A stretch of DNA of 64,000 nucleotides from Verrucomicrobiota bacterium (GTDB lineage: Bacteria; Verrucomicrobiota; Verrucomicrobiia; Opitutales; Opitutaceae), in the NCBI GenBank assembly GCA_026398135.1, contig JAPLTN010000099.1, forward strand, positions 17,341 through 81,340. Direction: 5' to 3'. This document shows positions 16,501 to 25,700 of the stretch, in pieces. The notes under the pieces are model-generated. The model was not told the DNA's origin. It saw only the letters and a list, made by a program, of their open reading frames with translations, and ran no database searches. A program made the translations under genes and the position numbers. Numbering within the stretch: position 1 is the stretch's first letter; each line of letters begins with the position of its first letter.

Positions 16501-17508
16501 ATGAATCGCACTCTGCTTCCCATTCGCCTCGTCTTTGTCCTGCTGTGTGCCGTGGTCGGCTGGCTGGTGTGTTATACCATCACGGAATGGGACGCGTTTA
16601 GATTGAAGGCATCGCTGTTCGGGTTGATGTTGGGCGTGCTGGTGGTGCTGGTGGATCTGCTCTTAAAGGGATTTTCGCTGCGCGGGTTGTCGGCCATTAC
16701 GTTTGGCTTGGGGGTTGGGTGTTTGATTTCGTTTTTGATCAGCGTCTCCCCGCTCTTCAGCGAGGGGGACCGGGAGACGATTTACTTGGTCCGTTTGGGT
16801 TTGTTTTTGGTTTCCACCTATTTGTGCACGGTCATCGCCCTGCGCGGGAAGGATGAGTTCAACTTGGTTATTCCCTACGTGCGCTTCGTGCCGCACGAGG
16901 TGGATGTGCCGCTCATTATAGTGGATACCAGCGCGTTGATCGACGGCCGGATCGCACGTATCTGCCACAGTGGGTTTGCGCCCGGCGCGCTCATCATCCC
17001 TCGGTTCGTGCTCAACGAATTGCAGGGTATCGCCGATTCCCATGAACCACTTCGCCGGGCGAGGGGACGGCGCGGATTGGATACTTTGGGCGAGTTGCGC
17101 CGCATCAAGCTGCTCGATTTACGAATCCAGGAGAGTGAGGCCAAACGCTCCGAGGTGGAGGCCAAGCTCGTCTTCCTCGCGACGTCGATGAAGGCGAAGG
17201 TGATCACCACCGACCAAAATCTGGCAAAACTCGCCGAGTTTCACGGGGTTATTTGTATTAATCCCGGAGATCTGGCGCGCGCCATTCAGCCGATTTTGGC
17301 CGTCGGGGAGGCGGTGGATGTGGATCTGGTCAAGCCTGGCAAGGAAGATGGCCAGGCGGTGGGGTATCTCCTGGATGGCTCCATGGTGGTGGTCAACGAA
17401 GCCAAGTCGGCGATCGGCATGCGCATCGCGGCGGAGATCATCAGCATCATGCCCTCTGCGGGCGGACGTTTGATTTTCGCCCGTCCCATTATGCGTGAGA
17501 ACGTTTAA
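16501..17508 (+). CDS. membrane-anchored PIN-TRAM domain protein (YacL-like)
   Basis: The 335-residue protein has three to four N-terminal membrane segments (about 5-120), then a PIN nuclease fold starting VPLIIVDTSALIDGRIARI (first acidic residue D) with FVLNELQGIAD and VITTDQNLAKLA. It ends with a TRAM-like RNA-binding region (about 275-330, EDGQAVGYLLDGSMVVVNEA). Such proteins occur next to tRNA- or rRNA-related genes and are predicted membrane RNases. It precedes rluD, a 23S rRNA pseudouridine synthase. Confidence 0.88.
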   Translation: MNRTLLPIRLVFVLLCAVVGWLVCYTITEWDAFRLKASLFGLMLGVLVVLVDLLLKGFSLRGLSAITFGLGVGCLISFLISVSPLFSEGDRETIYLVRLGLFLVSTYLCTVIALRGKDEFNLVIPYVRFVPHEVDVPLIIVDTSALIDGRIARICHSGFAPGALIIPRFVLNELQGIADSHEPLRRARGRRGLDTLGELRRIKLLDLRIQESEAKRSEVEAKLVFLATSMKAKVITTDQNLAKLAEFHGVICINPGDLARAIQPILAVGEAVDVDLVKPGKEDGQAVGYLLDGSMVVVNEAKSAIGMRIAAEIISIMPSAGGRLIFARPIMRENV

Positions 17509-17571
17509 AGCCTGTCCTTGGTTTACGTCCTCGCCAGCGACAAACGAGGCGCGAGCATGACGCCTTCCTGC

Positions 17572-18510
17572 ATGTCCACGTCCAATCTTAGTTACACTGT
17601 TCCCGAAGGCACGCGCCGCGAGCGTGCCGACAAGCTCCTCGCCGCCGCGTTTCCGGAGCATTCGCGCTCGGCCTGGCAGCGGACTTTCGATGCGGGCCGG
17701 GTGCTGCGCGCCGGGTTGGTGTTGGATAAAAAGGACGAACTGCGCGCCGGCGACACGGTGGAGTTTTCCCATGCCGAGGTGGTGCCGTCAGAGCTCAAGG
17801 CATCGGACACGATTCTGGATATTATCTATGAGGACGAACACCTGCTGGTGGTAAACAAGGCGGCGGGCATGGTCGTGCATCCGGGCGCGGGCACGGGCGA
17901 GGATACGCTGGTCCATGCGTTGCTGGGCCATTGCGCCGGTTCGCTTTCGGGCGTGGGCGGGGTGGAGCGGCCGGGCATCGTGCACCGGCTGGATCGCGAT
18001 ACCACGGGCGTGATCGTGGTGGCCAAGACTGACACCGCCCATCGCGGGCTATCGACGCAGTTCTCCGAGCGTAATTTACACAAGGAATACCTGGCCTTGG
18101 TCGTGGGCGTGCCACGCTTGTTGAGCGGACGCATCGAGACCGGCATAGCCCGGCATCCGACGCATCGGCACAAGATGGCGGTCAGCGACGAAGGCCGGCC
18201 TTCGCGCACCGACTGGACGCGCGAGAAGTCGTTTCCGCCCTATGCCGCGCTGATGCGTTGTCACATCCTCACGGGGCGCACCCACCAGATTCGGGTGCAT
18301 TTGAAGTCGATCGGGCACTCGCTGCTGGGCGACGCGATTTATGGCTGGAAGGATAGCGCGCCCCTGCCGATGAAGCCGCCGCGCGTGATGTTGCATGCGG
18401 AATATCTGGTTTTTGAGCATCCGATTTCGGGCAAAAAACTCGAAATGCGCGCGCCGCTTCCGACGGACTTCAAGGCCATGATCGACGCCTTCGAGCGTCC
18501 GGCCAAATAG
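17572..18510 (+). CDS. rluD: RluA-family 23S rRNA pseudouridine synthase
   Basis: The protein (312 residues from ATG 17572) has an N-terminal S4-like domain (RADKLLAAAFPEHSRS) and the catalytic RluA domain with the active-site aspartate in GIVHRLDRDTTGVIVVAKT, plus GRTHQIRVHLKSIGHSLLGD. RluD/RluC-type enzymes modify helix 69 or other 23S sites. RluD is the most likely match given the S4 domain. In-frame alternatives at ATG 17557 or TTG 17518 would lengthen it by 5 or 18 residues. Confidence 0.88.
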   Translation: MSTSNLSYTVPEGTRRERADKLLAAAFPEHSRSAWQRTFDAGRVLRAGLVLDKKDELRAGDTVEFSHAEVVPSELKASDTILDIIYEDEHLLVVNKAAGMVVHPGAGTGEDTLVHALLGHCAGSLSGVGGVERPGIVHRLDRDTTGVIVVAKTDTAHRGLSTQFSERNLHKEYLALVVGVPRLLSGRIETGIARHPTHRHKMAVSDEGRPSRTDWTREKSFPPYAALMRCHILTGRTHQIRVHLKSIGHSLLGDAIYGWKDSAPLPMKPPRVMLHAEYLVFEHPISGKKLEMRAPLPTDFKAMIDAFERPAK

Positions 18511-18575
18511 CGCTTTGGCACGTTTTTCGTTTTTCGTCCGTGTCATTGCCCGGTATCCGTGGACACTTGAGCGAC

Positions 18576-19382
18576 ATGCCAAGCTCCGAACTTCTCGCCC
18601 GCATCGCCGCCGCCAAAGTCGCCGTTCTGGCCCAGACCGATTTTTTGCACCGGGATTTTGGCCGGGTGCAGAGCACCTGGAAGAGCGATGGTTCGCGCGT
18701 GACTGCGGCGGACATCGCCATCTCGGAGGCGATTTTCAAGGAGCTCGTCGCCCGGTTTCCCGAAGATGAATACCTGAGCGAAGAACTCGGGGACGGCACG
18801 GCCGCCATTCCCCTGCGGGCCCGGTTCGCCTGGGTGCTCGATCCGATCGACGGCACCAATAACTACGCCACCGGCATTCCCTATTGCGCCATTTCCCTGG
18901 CCTTGCTGGAAAATGGCACGCCGGTTTACGGAGTGATCTACGATCTGGCGCGACGAGTCTTGATGCACGGCGGGCCGGCGTTCGGAGCTTGGGACGGCGA
19001 GCAGCCGGCAAGGGTGAAAACCGAAACCCCCCAAGGGCAACGCACACTCGGGTTTCACAGCCCGATGGATAAGCGCTTTTCGCCCCACGCCACGCTCTTG
19101 GTCGAGCGTTTCAAAATTCGCGGGCTCGGGAGCAGCACGCTGCACCTGGCCTACGTCGGGGCCGGTCTGCTCGACGCCACCGTGGACCACAACGTGAAGG
19201 TGTGGGACATCGCCGCCGCCGTGCCCTTTTGCCAAGGCGCGGGCGGCGAGGTTCGTTATCTAAAGGAGCCCCTTTTCCCGCTGCGGATTTTTGATCTCAA
19301 CATGGCCAGGGTACCCTTTGTGGCCGGTGCTTCTGCGGTCTGCGAAGAGCTGGTCGCCTTGCTCGGCTACCCAAAAGCTTAA
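18576..19382 (+). CDS. inositol monophosphatase family phosphatase
   Basis: The 268-residue protein has the two metal-site signatures of the family: the acidic SEELGDG segment and WVLDPIDGTNNYATGIP, plus the C-terminal VKVWDIAAAVPFCQGAGGEV. Substrates in the family include inositol phosphates, 3'-phosphoadenosine phosphate and histidinol phosphate, and the sequence alone does not choose. ATG 18576 fits the family's N-terminus better than the upstream GTG 18540. Confidence 0.85.
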   Translation: MPSSELLARIAAAKVAVLAQTDFLHRDFGRVQSTWKSDGSRVTAADIAISEAIFKELVARFPEDEYLSEELGDGTAAIPLRARFAWVLDPIDGTNNYATGIPYCAISLALLENGTPVYGVIYDLARRVLMHGGPAFGAWDGEQPARVKTETPQGQRTLGFHSPMDKRFSPHATLLVERFKIRGLGSSTLHLAYVGAGLLDATVDHNVKVWDIAAAVPFCQGAGGEVRYLKEPLFPLRIFDLNMARVPFVAGASAVCEELVALLGYPKA

Positions 19383-19413
19383 CCCGAGTTCCGCAGTTGG
19401 CGCGGGTCACGCG

Positions 19414-19440
19414 ACAAAGTAACCCATTAGGTTACTTTGT
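19414..19440. repeat. GTAACC palindrome / hairpin
   Basis: An 11-bp perfect stem ACAAAGTAACC / GGTTACTTTGT with loop CATTA lies 31 bases after the phosphatase stop. It may act as a terminator, though without a long T-run. Its GTAACC..GGTTAC core resembles the three palindromes inside uvrA (27941-28063). Two copies of GGCGCGGGTC flank it at 19399 and 19450. Confidence 0.5.
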
Positions 19441-19505
19441 GTTGGAGGCGGGCGCGGGTCGCTCGGGCTTTTTCCAATTCGCGTTCAAGATGAGCCGAAA
19501 ACCGT

Positions 19506-19592
19506 AATTGGCCGGGGACGGCCAACGCTACACAACGCATCATCTGAAAGTAATTTGTGCAGTAGATGCAGGGTTGGCCGTACCGGCCAATT
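19506..19592. repeat. BIME-like pair of inverted GTAG-hairpin repeats (copy 2)
   Basis: An 87-base element whose ends are inverted copies: AATTGGCCGG.. with ..GGCCAACGCTACA on the left, and GTTGGCCGTACCGGCCAATT on the right. It matches copy 1 at 7455-7546 in both arms, while the centre differs. The element lies between the convergent phosphatase and ilvB genes. Confidence 0.75.
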
Positions 19593-19618
19593 CAGCTAAA
19601 TTTGCAGGCAAATCAGGC

Positions 19619-21394
19619 TTACTTGAGGATCATTTCCTTCACCGTTTTACCGGCGGGGATCATGGGCAGCACGTGTTCGGTGTAGGGCACGATGACGTCG
19701 AGCAGGTATGGGCCGTCGTGATCGAGCATCTCCTGAATCGCCTCGCGCAGCTCGGAGCGTTTGGAAACGCGGCGGGCCTTTACGCCGAAGCCTTTGGCGA
19801 TGGTCACGTAGTCGGGATAGATGGCGGCCAGATTATCGGGCGAGCCGACGTTGTTTTTGTCACCGAGGATGGTGTTGCCGCGCACGCTGTTGTAGAAGCG
19901 GTCTTCCCATTGCACGACCATGCCGAGGTGTTGATTGTTCAAGATCATGGCCTTGGCGGCGATTTTCTCGATGTGGCAGGTGGCCAGCTCTTGCACGTTC
20001 ATGAGGAATGAGCCGTCGCCGTCGATGTCGATCACGTGCTTGTCGGGACAGGCGACCTTCGCACCCATGGCGGCCGGGTAGCCGTAGCCCATCGCGCCGA
20101 GTCCAAGCGAGCTGATGTAGCGACGGGGTTCTTTAAAGGGATAAAACTGGGCGGCCCACATCTGATGCTGGCCCACGCCGGTGGTGATGATTGCTTCGCC
20201 CTTGGTGAGCTCGTGCAGTACCTCGACCGCTTCCTGCGGCACGATGTGGCGGCTGTCCTCATAGCTGAAGGGATAGTCGCGTTTCCAGGCGGAGCACTGG
20301 GTGTGCCAGGGCTTGGTATCGGGCGGGGTGAACTTAAGGGCGGCGATGAGTTCGTTGAGGCGCTTGAGGGCGTGCTTGATGTCGCTCTCTATGGCATACT
20401 GAACGCGTTTGTTTTTGTTATGTTCGGAGGCGTCGATGTCGATGTGGACGATGGTCGCGCCACCCGCGAATTTACCGGCGTCGCCCGTGATACGGTCATC
20501 AAAACGCGCACCGAGGCAGAGGAGCAGGTCGCATTGATCCACCGCCCAGTTGCCGAAGGCCGAGCCGTGCATGCCAAACCAGCGCAGGGAAAGCGGGTGG
20601 TCCTCCGGGAACGCACCCAGCCCCATAAGGGTGGTGGCGACCGGGATATTGGTTTTCTCGGCAAAGAGACGCAGGTCGGCGGAAGCCTCGGCAGATACGA
20701 GGCCGCCGCCGGTGTAGAGGATGGGCCGCTGGGCCTTGGCGACGAGGTCGAGGACCTGCTTGAGCTGGTCGTCGCTCGCGAGCGGGAACTCGGTCAGGGA
20801 TTTGTTGGCAAACTCGATCGTGGCCGGAAAAACGGGCGTGAGTTTTGCCTGCTGAACGTCCTTGGGAATGTCGATGATGACCGGGCCGGGCCGACCGGAG
20901 CGGGCGAGGTAAAACGCTTCTTTGAAAATACGGGGCAGGTCGGCGGCGTTCAGCACGAGGTAGCTGTGCTTTACGATGGGCAGGGTCATGCCGAAGAAAT
21001 CCGTTTCCTGAAACGCGGATTTGCCGATGAATTTGGAGAAAACCTGGCCGGTGATGCACACCATGGGGGTCGAGTCCATGAAGGCGTCGGCGATGCCGGA
21101 GACGAGATTGGTGGCGCCGGGGCCGGAGGTGGCCATGCATACGCCGACTTTGCCGGTGGCGCGGGCGTAGCCTTCGGCGGCGAAGACACCGCCTTGTTCG
21201 TGGCGGGGCAGGATGACGCGAACCTTGTCGCTGCGGGCCAGGGCCTGGTGAAGTTCTTGCGAGGCGCCGCCGGGATAGGCGAAGATCACGTCCACATTCT
21301 CGCGCGAGAGACACTCGACGACGACATCAGCACCGTTCATGGCGCGGCCGATTTCGGGCTGAGGAGACGAGGTGGTCGAGGGGGACGGTTTCAT
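19619..21394 (-). CDS. ilvB: acetolactate synthase large (catalytic) subunit
   Basis: This 591-residue ThDP enzyme condenses pyruvate to acetolactate. The N-terminal domain has [15 protein letters not shown] and the catalytic glutamate region [21 protein letters not shown] central FAD-type domain follows (about 210-360). The C-terminal domain has the ThDP/Mg motif [18 protein letters not shown]. The regulatory subunit is 16 kb away at 3106. ATG 21394 is preferred over a TTG six bases upstream. It is followed by a BIME-like repeat. Confidence 0.95.
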   Translation of the reverse strand: MKPSPSTTSSPQPEIGRAMNGADVVVECLSRENVDVIFAYPGGASQELHQALARSDKVRVILPRHEQGGVFAAEGYARATGKVGVCMATSGPGATNLVSGIADAFMDSTPMVCITGQVFSKFIGKSAFQETDFFGMTLPIVKHSYLVLNAADLPRIFKEAFYLARSGRPGPVIIDIPKDVQQAKLTPVFPATIEFANKSLTEFPLASDDQLKQVLDLVAKAQRPILYTGGGLVSAEASADLRLFAEKTNIPVATTLMGLGAFPEDHPLSLRWFGMHGSAFGNWAVDQCDLLLCLGARFDDRITGDAGKFAGGATIVHIDIDASEHNKNKRVQYAIESDIKHALKRLNELIAALKFTPPDTKPWHTQCSAWKRDYPFSYEDSRHIVPQEAVEVLHELTKGEAIITTGVGQHQMWAAQFYPFKEPRRYISSLGLGAMGYGYPAAMGAKVACPDKHVIDIDGDGSFLMNVQELATCHIEKIAAKAMILNNQHLGMVVQWEDRFYNSVRGNTILGDKNNVGSPDNLAAIYPDYVTIAKGFGVKARRVSKRSELREAIQEMLDHDGPYLLDVIVPYTEHVLPMIPAGKTVKEMILK

Positions 21395-21556
21395 GGGCAA
21401 AAGAGAAAAGGAAAAGGGGGAGCAAAACGTCGGGCGGGGGCGCGAGGCAAGAGGGAAGGCTGACGCTCGGCCTGGGAGGGTAACCCAAACCGAAGTCAGT
21501 GAATTCGTGAGGCAGTCACTCTTGCCTGGTGGATTCGCTTCGAAGGCAAGCGGAGA

Positions 21557-22960
21557 TCAAGCGGCGAGGGTTTTGGTCCAGCGGGCGATTTGTTTTTTCA
21601 CCTGCGCGGGGCCGGGCATGCCGGTGCCGCGGCGTTTGGCCATGGCGCGTTTGAGATCGAACACCGTGGCCCAGTCGTCCGCGTAGGCGGCGTGGCATTT
21701 TTTCACGTCGGCGGTGGCGAGTTGATTCAAGGGCTTGCCCTGAACTTCGGCGAGTTTCACCACCGCGCCCACGGCGTGGTGCGCCTCGCGGAAGGGTACG
21801 CCGCGCTCCACGAGGTAATCGGCAAGATCGGTGGCGAGCAGGGCGGGATCGGCCACCGCCGCCGCGCAACGGGCGGGATTGACCGTCAGTCCGGCCAGCG
21901 TGCCAGCGAGCACTTCGGCCGAGACCGCCACGGTATCGAAGGTATCGAATACCGGCGGTTTGTCTTCCTGGAGGTCGCGATTGTAGGTCAGAGGCAGGCC
22001 TTTCACCATCGTGAGAAGCGCGGAGAGGTTGCCCACCAGTCGTCCGGATTTGCCCCGGAGTAATTCGCAGGAGTCGGGGTTTTTCTTCTGCGGCATGAGT
22101 GAAGAACCGGTGCAGAAGGCGTCGGGCAGTTCGATAAACTTAAACTCGGCGCTGGACCACAGGATCAAATCTTCGGCGATACGGGAGACGTGCACGCCGA
22201 AGAGTGCACCGGCGGCGGCGAACTCCAGGAAGAGGTCACGGTCGGCCACGGTATCCATGGAGTTTTGGGTCACGCGCGGGCGGCCTTTTTCATCTACGAA
22301 ACCGAGCTGGGTGGCGGTAAACTCGCGGTCGATGGGCAGGGTGGTGCCGGCGATGGCCCCGGCGCCGAGCGGGCACCAGTTGGCGTGTTTGGCGACGGCG
22401 AGGAAACGGGCGTGGTCGCGGTCGAGCATCTCCATCCAGGCGAAGAGGTGGTGGGCGAGGTAAACCGGTTGGGCGCGTTGGAGGTGGGTGTAGCCGGGGA
22501 TGAGGACGCCGGTCTCGCGTTGCGTGAGAGTCAGCAAGGCGAGTTGGGCGTTGCGGATGCGAGTCTGCACCTCGGCGCAGGCCCACTTGAACCAGAGGCG
22601 CATGTCGGTCGCCACTTGGTCGTTGCGAGAGCGGGCGGTGTGGAGCTTGGCGGCGGCGGGCACGCGGGCGGTCAGCGCCTGCTCGATGTTCATGTGCACG
22701 TCTTCGAGCTGGATGCTCCAGGGGAACTTGCCCGCCTCGATCTCCTTTAAAATCGAGTCCAGCCCGGCGTGGATGGCGTCGCGCTCCTTGGGGGTGATCA
22801 GACCGACATGCGCGAGCATGGCGGAGTGGGCCTTGCTGCCCGCGATGTCGAAAGGAGCGAGGCGTTTATCGAAGGAAACGGATTCGCTGAATTGCTGCAT
22901 CAACGCGGCCGGTCCGCTGGAAAAACGCCCGCCCCAAGTCGCCTGAGATTTTTTCGCCAT
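21557..22960 (-). CDS. argH: argininosuccinate lyase
   Basis: The 467-residue enzyme splits argininosuccinate to arginine and fumarate, the last step of arginine synthesis. The signature of the fumarase/aspartase superfamily is clear in [16 protein letters not shown]. Also seen are WGGRFSSGP at the start, [17 protein letters not shown], and the C-terminal [19 protein letters not shown] 22960 ([11 protein letters not shown]) is chosen. An upstream ATG would add 10 residues unlike the family. No other arg gene is nearby. Confidence 0.95.
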   Translation of the reverse strand: MAKKSQATWGGRFSSGPAALMQQFSESVSFDKRLAPFDIAGSKAHSAMLAHVGLITPKERDAIHAGLDSILKEIEAGKFPWSIQLEDVHMNIEQALTARVPAAAKLHTARSRNDQVATDMRLWFKWACAEVQTRIRNAQLALLTLTQRETGVLIPGYTHLQRAQPVYLAHHLFAWMEMLDRDHARFLAVAKHANWCPLGAGAIAGTTLPIDREFTATQLGFVDEKGRPRVTQNSMDTVADRDLFLEFAAAGALFGVHVSRIAEDLILWSSAEFKFIELPDAFCTGSSLMPQKKNPDSCELLRGKSGRLVGNLSALLTMVKGLPLTYNRDLQEDKPPVFDTFDTVAVSAEVLAGTLAGLTVNPARCAAAVADPALLATDLADYLVERGVPFREAHHAVGAVVKLAEVQGKPLNQLATADVKKCHAAYADDWATVFDLKRAMAKRRGTGMPGPAQVKKQIARWTKTLAA

Positions 22961-23074
22961 GTGTTTTTTATAATGAAGCGGCCAGCACACGGCGCGGCTA
23001 AAGCTTGGGCAACGCGAATGTGTGAGCGACGCACGAGCTTGGGTTATAACTGTGCGCCAGCGCGGAGAAAAAAA

Positions 23075-23485
23075 TCAGTCCGCCCAGACGAACACGATGT
23101 CTTTCTGAACTTCAGGGGCGAGGGAGCGGTGCACGGGACAGCCGCGGGCGGCGCGTTCCAGTTCGCCGGCGGGCACGCTGCGCGCGGAGGCGGGCAACCA
23201 GATCGTGGCCGCGAGGCGGGCGATGGAGCGCGGCGGCGTGGCGGTCATCTCTTTGGTCACTTCGTAACGCAGAGGGCCGAGTTCCTGCCCGTGTTTGCGG
23301 GCCATCAAGGCCATGGTGGTGGCGATGCAGGTGACGAAGGCGGTGGCGACGAGATCGGTGGGGGAGAAGGATTCGCCCAAACCCTGGTTGTCGCGGGGGG
23401 CATCGGTGGCGAGAGACGTGCCCGAGGGCTCGTGTTTGGCGGTGCAGCGCAGGCTGCCATCGTAGGTGCCGGTGATTTTGACCAT
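23075..23485 (-). CDS. OsmC/Ohr family protein
   Basis: The 136-residue protein has the OsmC fold signature with two cysteines: one in FVTCIATTMALMARKHG and one in AARGCPVHRSLAPEV. Family members reduce organic or fatty-acid hydroperoxides with this pair. The group resembling this one is often annotated as YhfA-like OsmC. Substrate not determined. It stands alone before the tRNA-Arg gene. Confidence 0.87.
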   Translation of the reverse strand: MVKITGTYDGSLRCTAKHEPSGTSLATDAPRDNQGLGESFSPTDLVATAFVTCIATTMALMARKHGQELGPLRYEVTKEMTATPPRSIARLAATIWLPASARSVPAGELERAARGCPVHRSLAPEVQKDIVFVWAD

Positions 23486-23523
23486 GCGTGATTAAGGTTA
23501 AACCTCACGTCGTGAGGCAAGCG

Positions 23524-23600
23524 TGGTGTGCCCGGCGGGATTCGAACCCACGACCGTCCGCTTAGAAGGCGGATGCTCTATCCAGCTGAGCTACGAGCAC
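23524..23600 (-). tRNA. tRNA-Arg (anticodon UCU)
   Basis: On the minus strand acceptor GTGCTCG pairs with CGGGCAC, the anticodon stem TCCGC/GCGGA carries loop CTTCTAA (anticodon TCT), and the T-arm GTGGG-TTCGAAT-CCCGC and the encoded CCA are present. It lies 97 bases downstream of the uvrA module-4 fragment. Confidence 0.95.
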
Positions 23601-23697
23601 ATGTTTCGCTGACTGGAGATGACTATTTTCGCTCCGGGCCCGGCGGCAAGACGCGTTTCGCCGTAAGGGCGAGGAAACGCGCGGGCGGGAGTAGGCA

Positions 23698-24828
23698 TCA
23701 AAGTTTGAGCTTGGTGCGGAGGTAGGGCGCGGTGGGGGAATTCTTTTGTTTAAGCAGGCCGGCGAGGGGGCCTTCGTAGAGGAGTTCGCCGCCGTCGGGG
23801 CCGCCGACCGGGCCAAGTTCCAAGATCCAGTCGGCCTCGGCGAGCAGGTCGAGGTGGTGTTCGATGACGATCACGGTGTGGCCTTGATCGACGAGGGCGT
23901 GGAGTACGCCGATGAGTTTTTCGCAGTCGCTCAGGTGCAGGCCGATGGTGGGCTCTTCGAGGATGTAGAGGTTTTGAAAACCGATGTTGCGGCTGCGTTC
24001 GCGGTAGCTGGCGAGGCCGTGGGTGAGCTCGGTGACGAGTTTGAGGCGCTGGGCTTCGCCGCCGCTCAGGGTGGGGGATGACTGGCCGAGGGTGAGGTAG
24101 CCCAGGCCGCAGTCGCACATGAGCTGGCAGACTTGGCTTAGTTGGCTGTGAAAATCGAAATAGGTGACGGCCTCCTCGAAGGTGAGGGCGAGCACGTCGG
24201 CGATGTTTTTGCCCTTCCAGCGAAGATCGGAGAGTTCGGGCGCATAACGGGTGCCGCGGCAGTCGTCGCAGGGCAGGTAGGTGTCGGGCATGAAGGCCAT
24301 TTCGAGTTTCACCCGCCCGCCGCCGGCACAGGTCTCGCAACGGCCGCCGGCGGTGTTGAAGGAGAAACGTCCGGCGGTGTAGCCGCGGATTTGAGACTCG
24401 GGGATGCCGGCGAAGAAGGTGCGGATGAGGTCGAAAATGCCGAGGTAGGTGGCGGGGGTGGAGCGCGGGGTTTTGCCGATGGGGGACTGGTCCACCTCGA
24501 TAACTTGTTTGAAGCCGTGGGCTCCCGTGAGCGTGGAGAAGGGCGCGGAGAGCGTGGAGTCGGAGGCGGCATTCGCAAGCGAACGCCCTACGCCGGAGGA
24601 GGGGTAGTCGGTGGCTTTGGCGTAGGCTTTTCCGGTGAGTTTGGCGGTCTTGGTTTTGATCGCGTGGGCGACGGCGGGGTAGAGCATGTCGCGGAAGAGG
24701 GTGGATTTACCCGCGCCGGAGGGACCGCAGACCATCGTCAGACGCCCGAGGGGGATATGGACGTCGAAGCCTTTGAGGTTGCGCAGGCGGGCGTCGGTCA
24801 GGGTGAGCCAGGTGGGGGCGGAAGACAT
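23698..24828 (-). CDS. uvrA: UvrA-type excision protein, module 4 (separate C-terminal quarter)
   Basis: The 376-residue protein is one UvrA ABC module: Walker A GPSGAGKST, zinc knuckles CETCAGGG and CDDCRGTR, signature SPTLSGGEAQRLKL, Walker B LYILEEPTIGLH (Glu in place of the usual Asp), and the switch EHHLDLL. In tandem UvrA proteins of about 1800-1900 residues this module is fused behind module 3. Here modules 1-3 end at 26230 and this one has its own ATG, with a toxin-antitoxin pair and an HsdR remnant between. A REP-like repeat codes for GVGRSLANAASD at residues about 78-90, just before the segment KQVIEVDQSPIGKTPRS. It may work as a second chain with the large fragment. Confidence 0.85.
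   Translation of the reverse strand: MSSAPTWLTLTDARLRNLKGFDVHIPLGRLTMVCGPSGAGKSTLFRDMLYPAVAHAIKTKTAKLTGKAYAKATDYPSSGVGRSLANAASDSTLSAPFSTLTGAHGFKQVIEVDQSPIGKTPRSTPATYLGIFDLIRTFFAGIPESQIRGYTAGRFSFNTAGGRCETCAGGGRVKLEMAFMPDTYLPCDDCRGTRYAPELSDLRWKGKNIADVLALTFEEAVTYFDFHSQLSQVCQLMCDCGLGYLTLGQSSPTLSGGEAQRLKLVTELTHGLASYRERSRNIGFQNLYILEEPTIGLHLSDCEKLIGVLHALVDQGHTVIVIEHHLDLLAEADWILELGPVGGPDGGELLYEGPLAGLLKQKNSPTAPYLRTKLKL
24568..24591 (-). repeat. REP-like repeat inside uvrA module 4 (copy A)
   Basis: On the minus strand GTAG is followed by an 8-bp hairpin GGCGTTCG / CGAATGCC (one G-T pair) with loop CTTG. It is in frame and encodes VGRSLANA. With the copy at 29638-29661 it shares 33 identical bases (24559-24591 and 29629-29661). 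Confidence 0.85.
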
Positions 24829-24890
24829 GGGAGCGAGGGCCGCAGGGAGTCACCGTTTGGAGTAAATGTCAGGCGGGCGGGCCGGAAAAA

Positions 24891-25313
24891 TCAGCTCAAG
24901 AGGTGGAGGGCGGCGGGGCCACCGGGGATGAGGGTGGGGTCGAGGGCGCGGTCGAAGGTGGCGAGGCGGGCGTGGCGGGAGACGGCGAGGGCGAGCAGGT
25001 AAAGGTCGGTCAGGTGCGCGGCGGCGGGAAGGCGTGGGAAGCGGCGGGCGTCGAGCAGGGAGTGGGCGTCGGGCCAGAATTGGTGGCCGGGCAAGGAAGT
25101 GATACTGGAGAGCAGGATGCGGGTGGCTTCGGTGGAGCCGGGGCTGTTGGGATAATTGGGATTCCCGAGGATGCGAAGCACGGCGTTTTCGGTGATGGGG
25201 CAGGTGGCCCAGCCGGAGCTTGAGTGGGCCTTGAAAAAGGCTTTTGCGGGTTGGTGGTGAGGATGGGCCGGATCGAGCAGGGCGATCAGGACGTTGACAT
25301 CGAGGAGGTGCAT
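24891..25313 (-). CDS. vapC: PIN-domain toxin, VapC family
   Basis: The 140-residue protein is a PIN ribonuclease of the VapC type: HLLDVNVLIALLDPAHPHH at the start supplies the first aspartate, ITENAVLRILGN supplies the glutamate, and HLTDLYLLALAVSRHARLATFD supplies two further acidic residues. VapC toxins cut tRNA or rRNA. The start codon overlaps the antitoxin stop by one base (TAATG), the usual coupling of such pairs. It lies between the two parts of uvrA. Confidence 0.88.
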   Translation of the reverse strand: MHLLDVNVLIALLDPAHPHHQPAKAFFKAHSSSGWATCPITENAVLRILGNPNYPNSPGSTEATRILLSSITSLPGHQFWPDAHSLLDARRFPRLPAAAHLTDLYLLALAVSRHARLATFDRALDPTLIPGGPAALHLLS

Positions 25314-25606
25314 TAGCTTCGGCGGGCGAAATTTATGGCACGGTCGAGTTCCTCTTGGTCGATGTCGTCCTGGATTTTGCAGATGGTCTCGAGGGTAACA
25401 GTTTCGCCGGGGTGGCGTTTGAGGACCAGAAAGCCGAGTTCGTTGAGTTCGAACTTATCGTCGGGAAGGGGTGCGGCGGGGGCGGGTTGCTGGATTTCGC
25501 GACGGAGGGCGTGTTCGACGATGGCTTTGAGGGTGGTGTGGCGGCGGGCGGCGACGGCCTTGGCCTCAATGAGCAAATCGTCGGGAAGATCGAGGGTGGT
25601 TTTCAT
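25313..25606 (-). CDS. vapB: ribbon-helix-helix antitoxin, VapB type
   Basis: The 97-residue protein begins MKTTLDLPDDLLIEAKAVAA, a ribbon-helix-helix DNA-binding start (strand then two helices to about residue 45). The C-terminal part, beginning about FELNELGFLVLKR, should wrap the VapC toxin. Stop and toxin start overlap by one base. Three ATATGG repeats directly upstream are probable operator sites for autoregulation. Confidence 0.85.
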   Translation of the reverse strand: MKTTLDLPDDLLIEAKAVAARRHTTLKAIVEHALRREIQQPAPAAPLPDDKFELNELGFLVLKRHPGETVTLETICKIQDDIDQEELDRAINFARRS

Positions 25607-25635
25607 ATATGGGTGGATATATGGTTATATGGGTT
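25607..25635 (-). promoter_or_regulatory. putative vapBC operator: three ATATGG repeats
   Basis: Immediately upstream of the antitoxin start three ATATGG words (plus-strand 25607, 25619, 25627) lie within 29 bases in an otherwise GC-rich gap, giving a low-GC patch. Direct-repeat half-sites next to the start codon are typical for RHH autoregulators. Binding is inferred. Confidence 0.45.
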
Positions 25636-25700
25636 AAGGGCAAGGCCGGGGTGTAAATCCAAGGTGTGGCCGATGCCGATGCAGCCCGGCGCTCCGGGTC

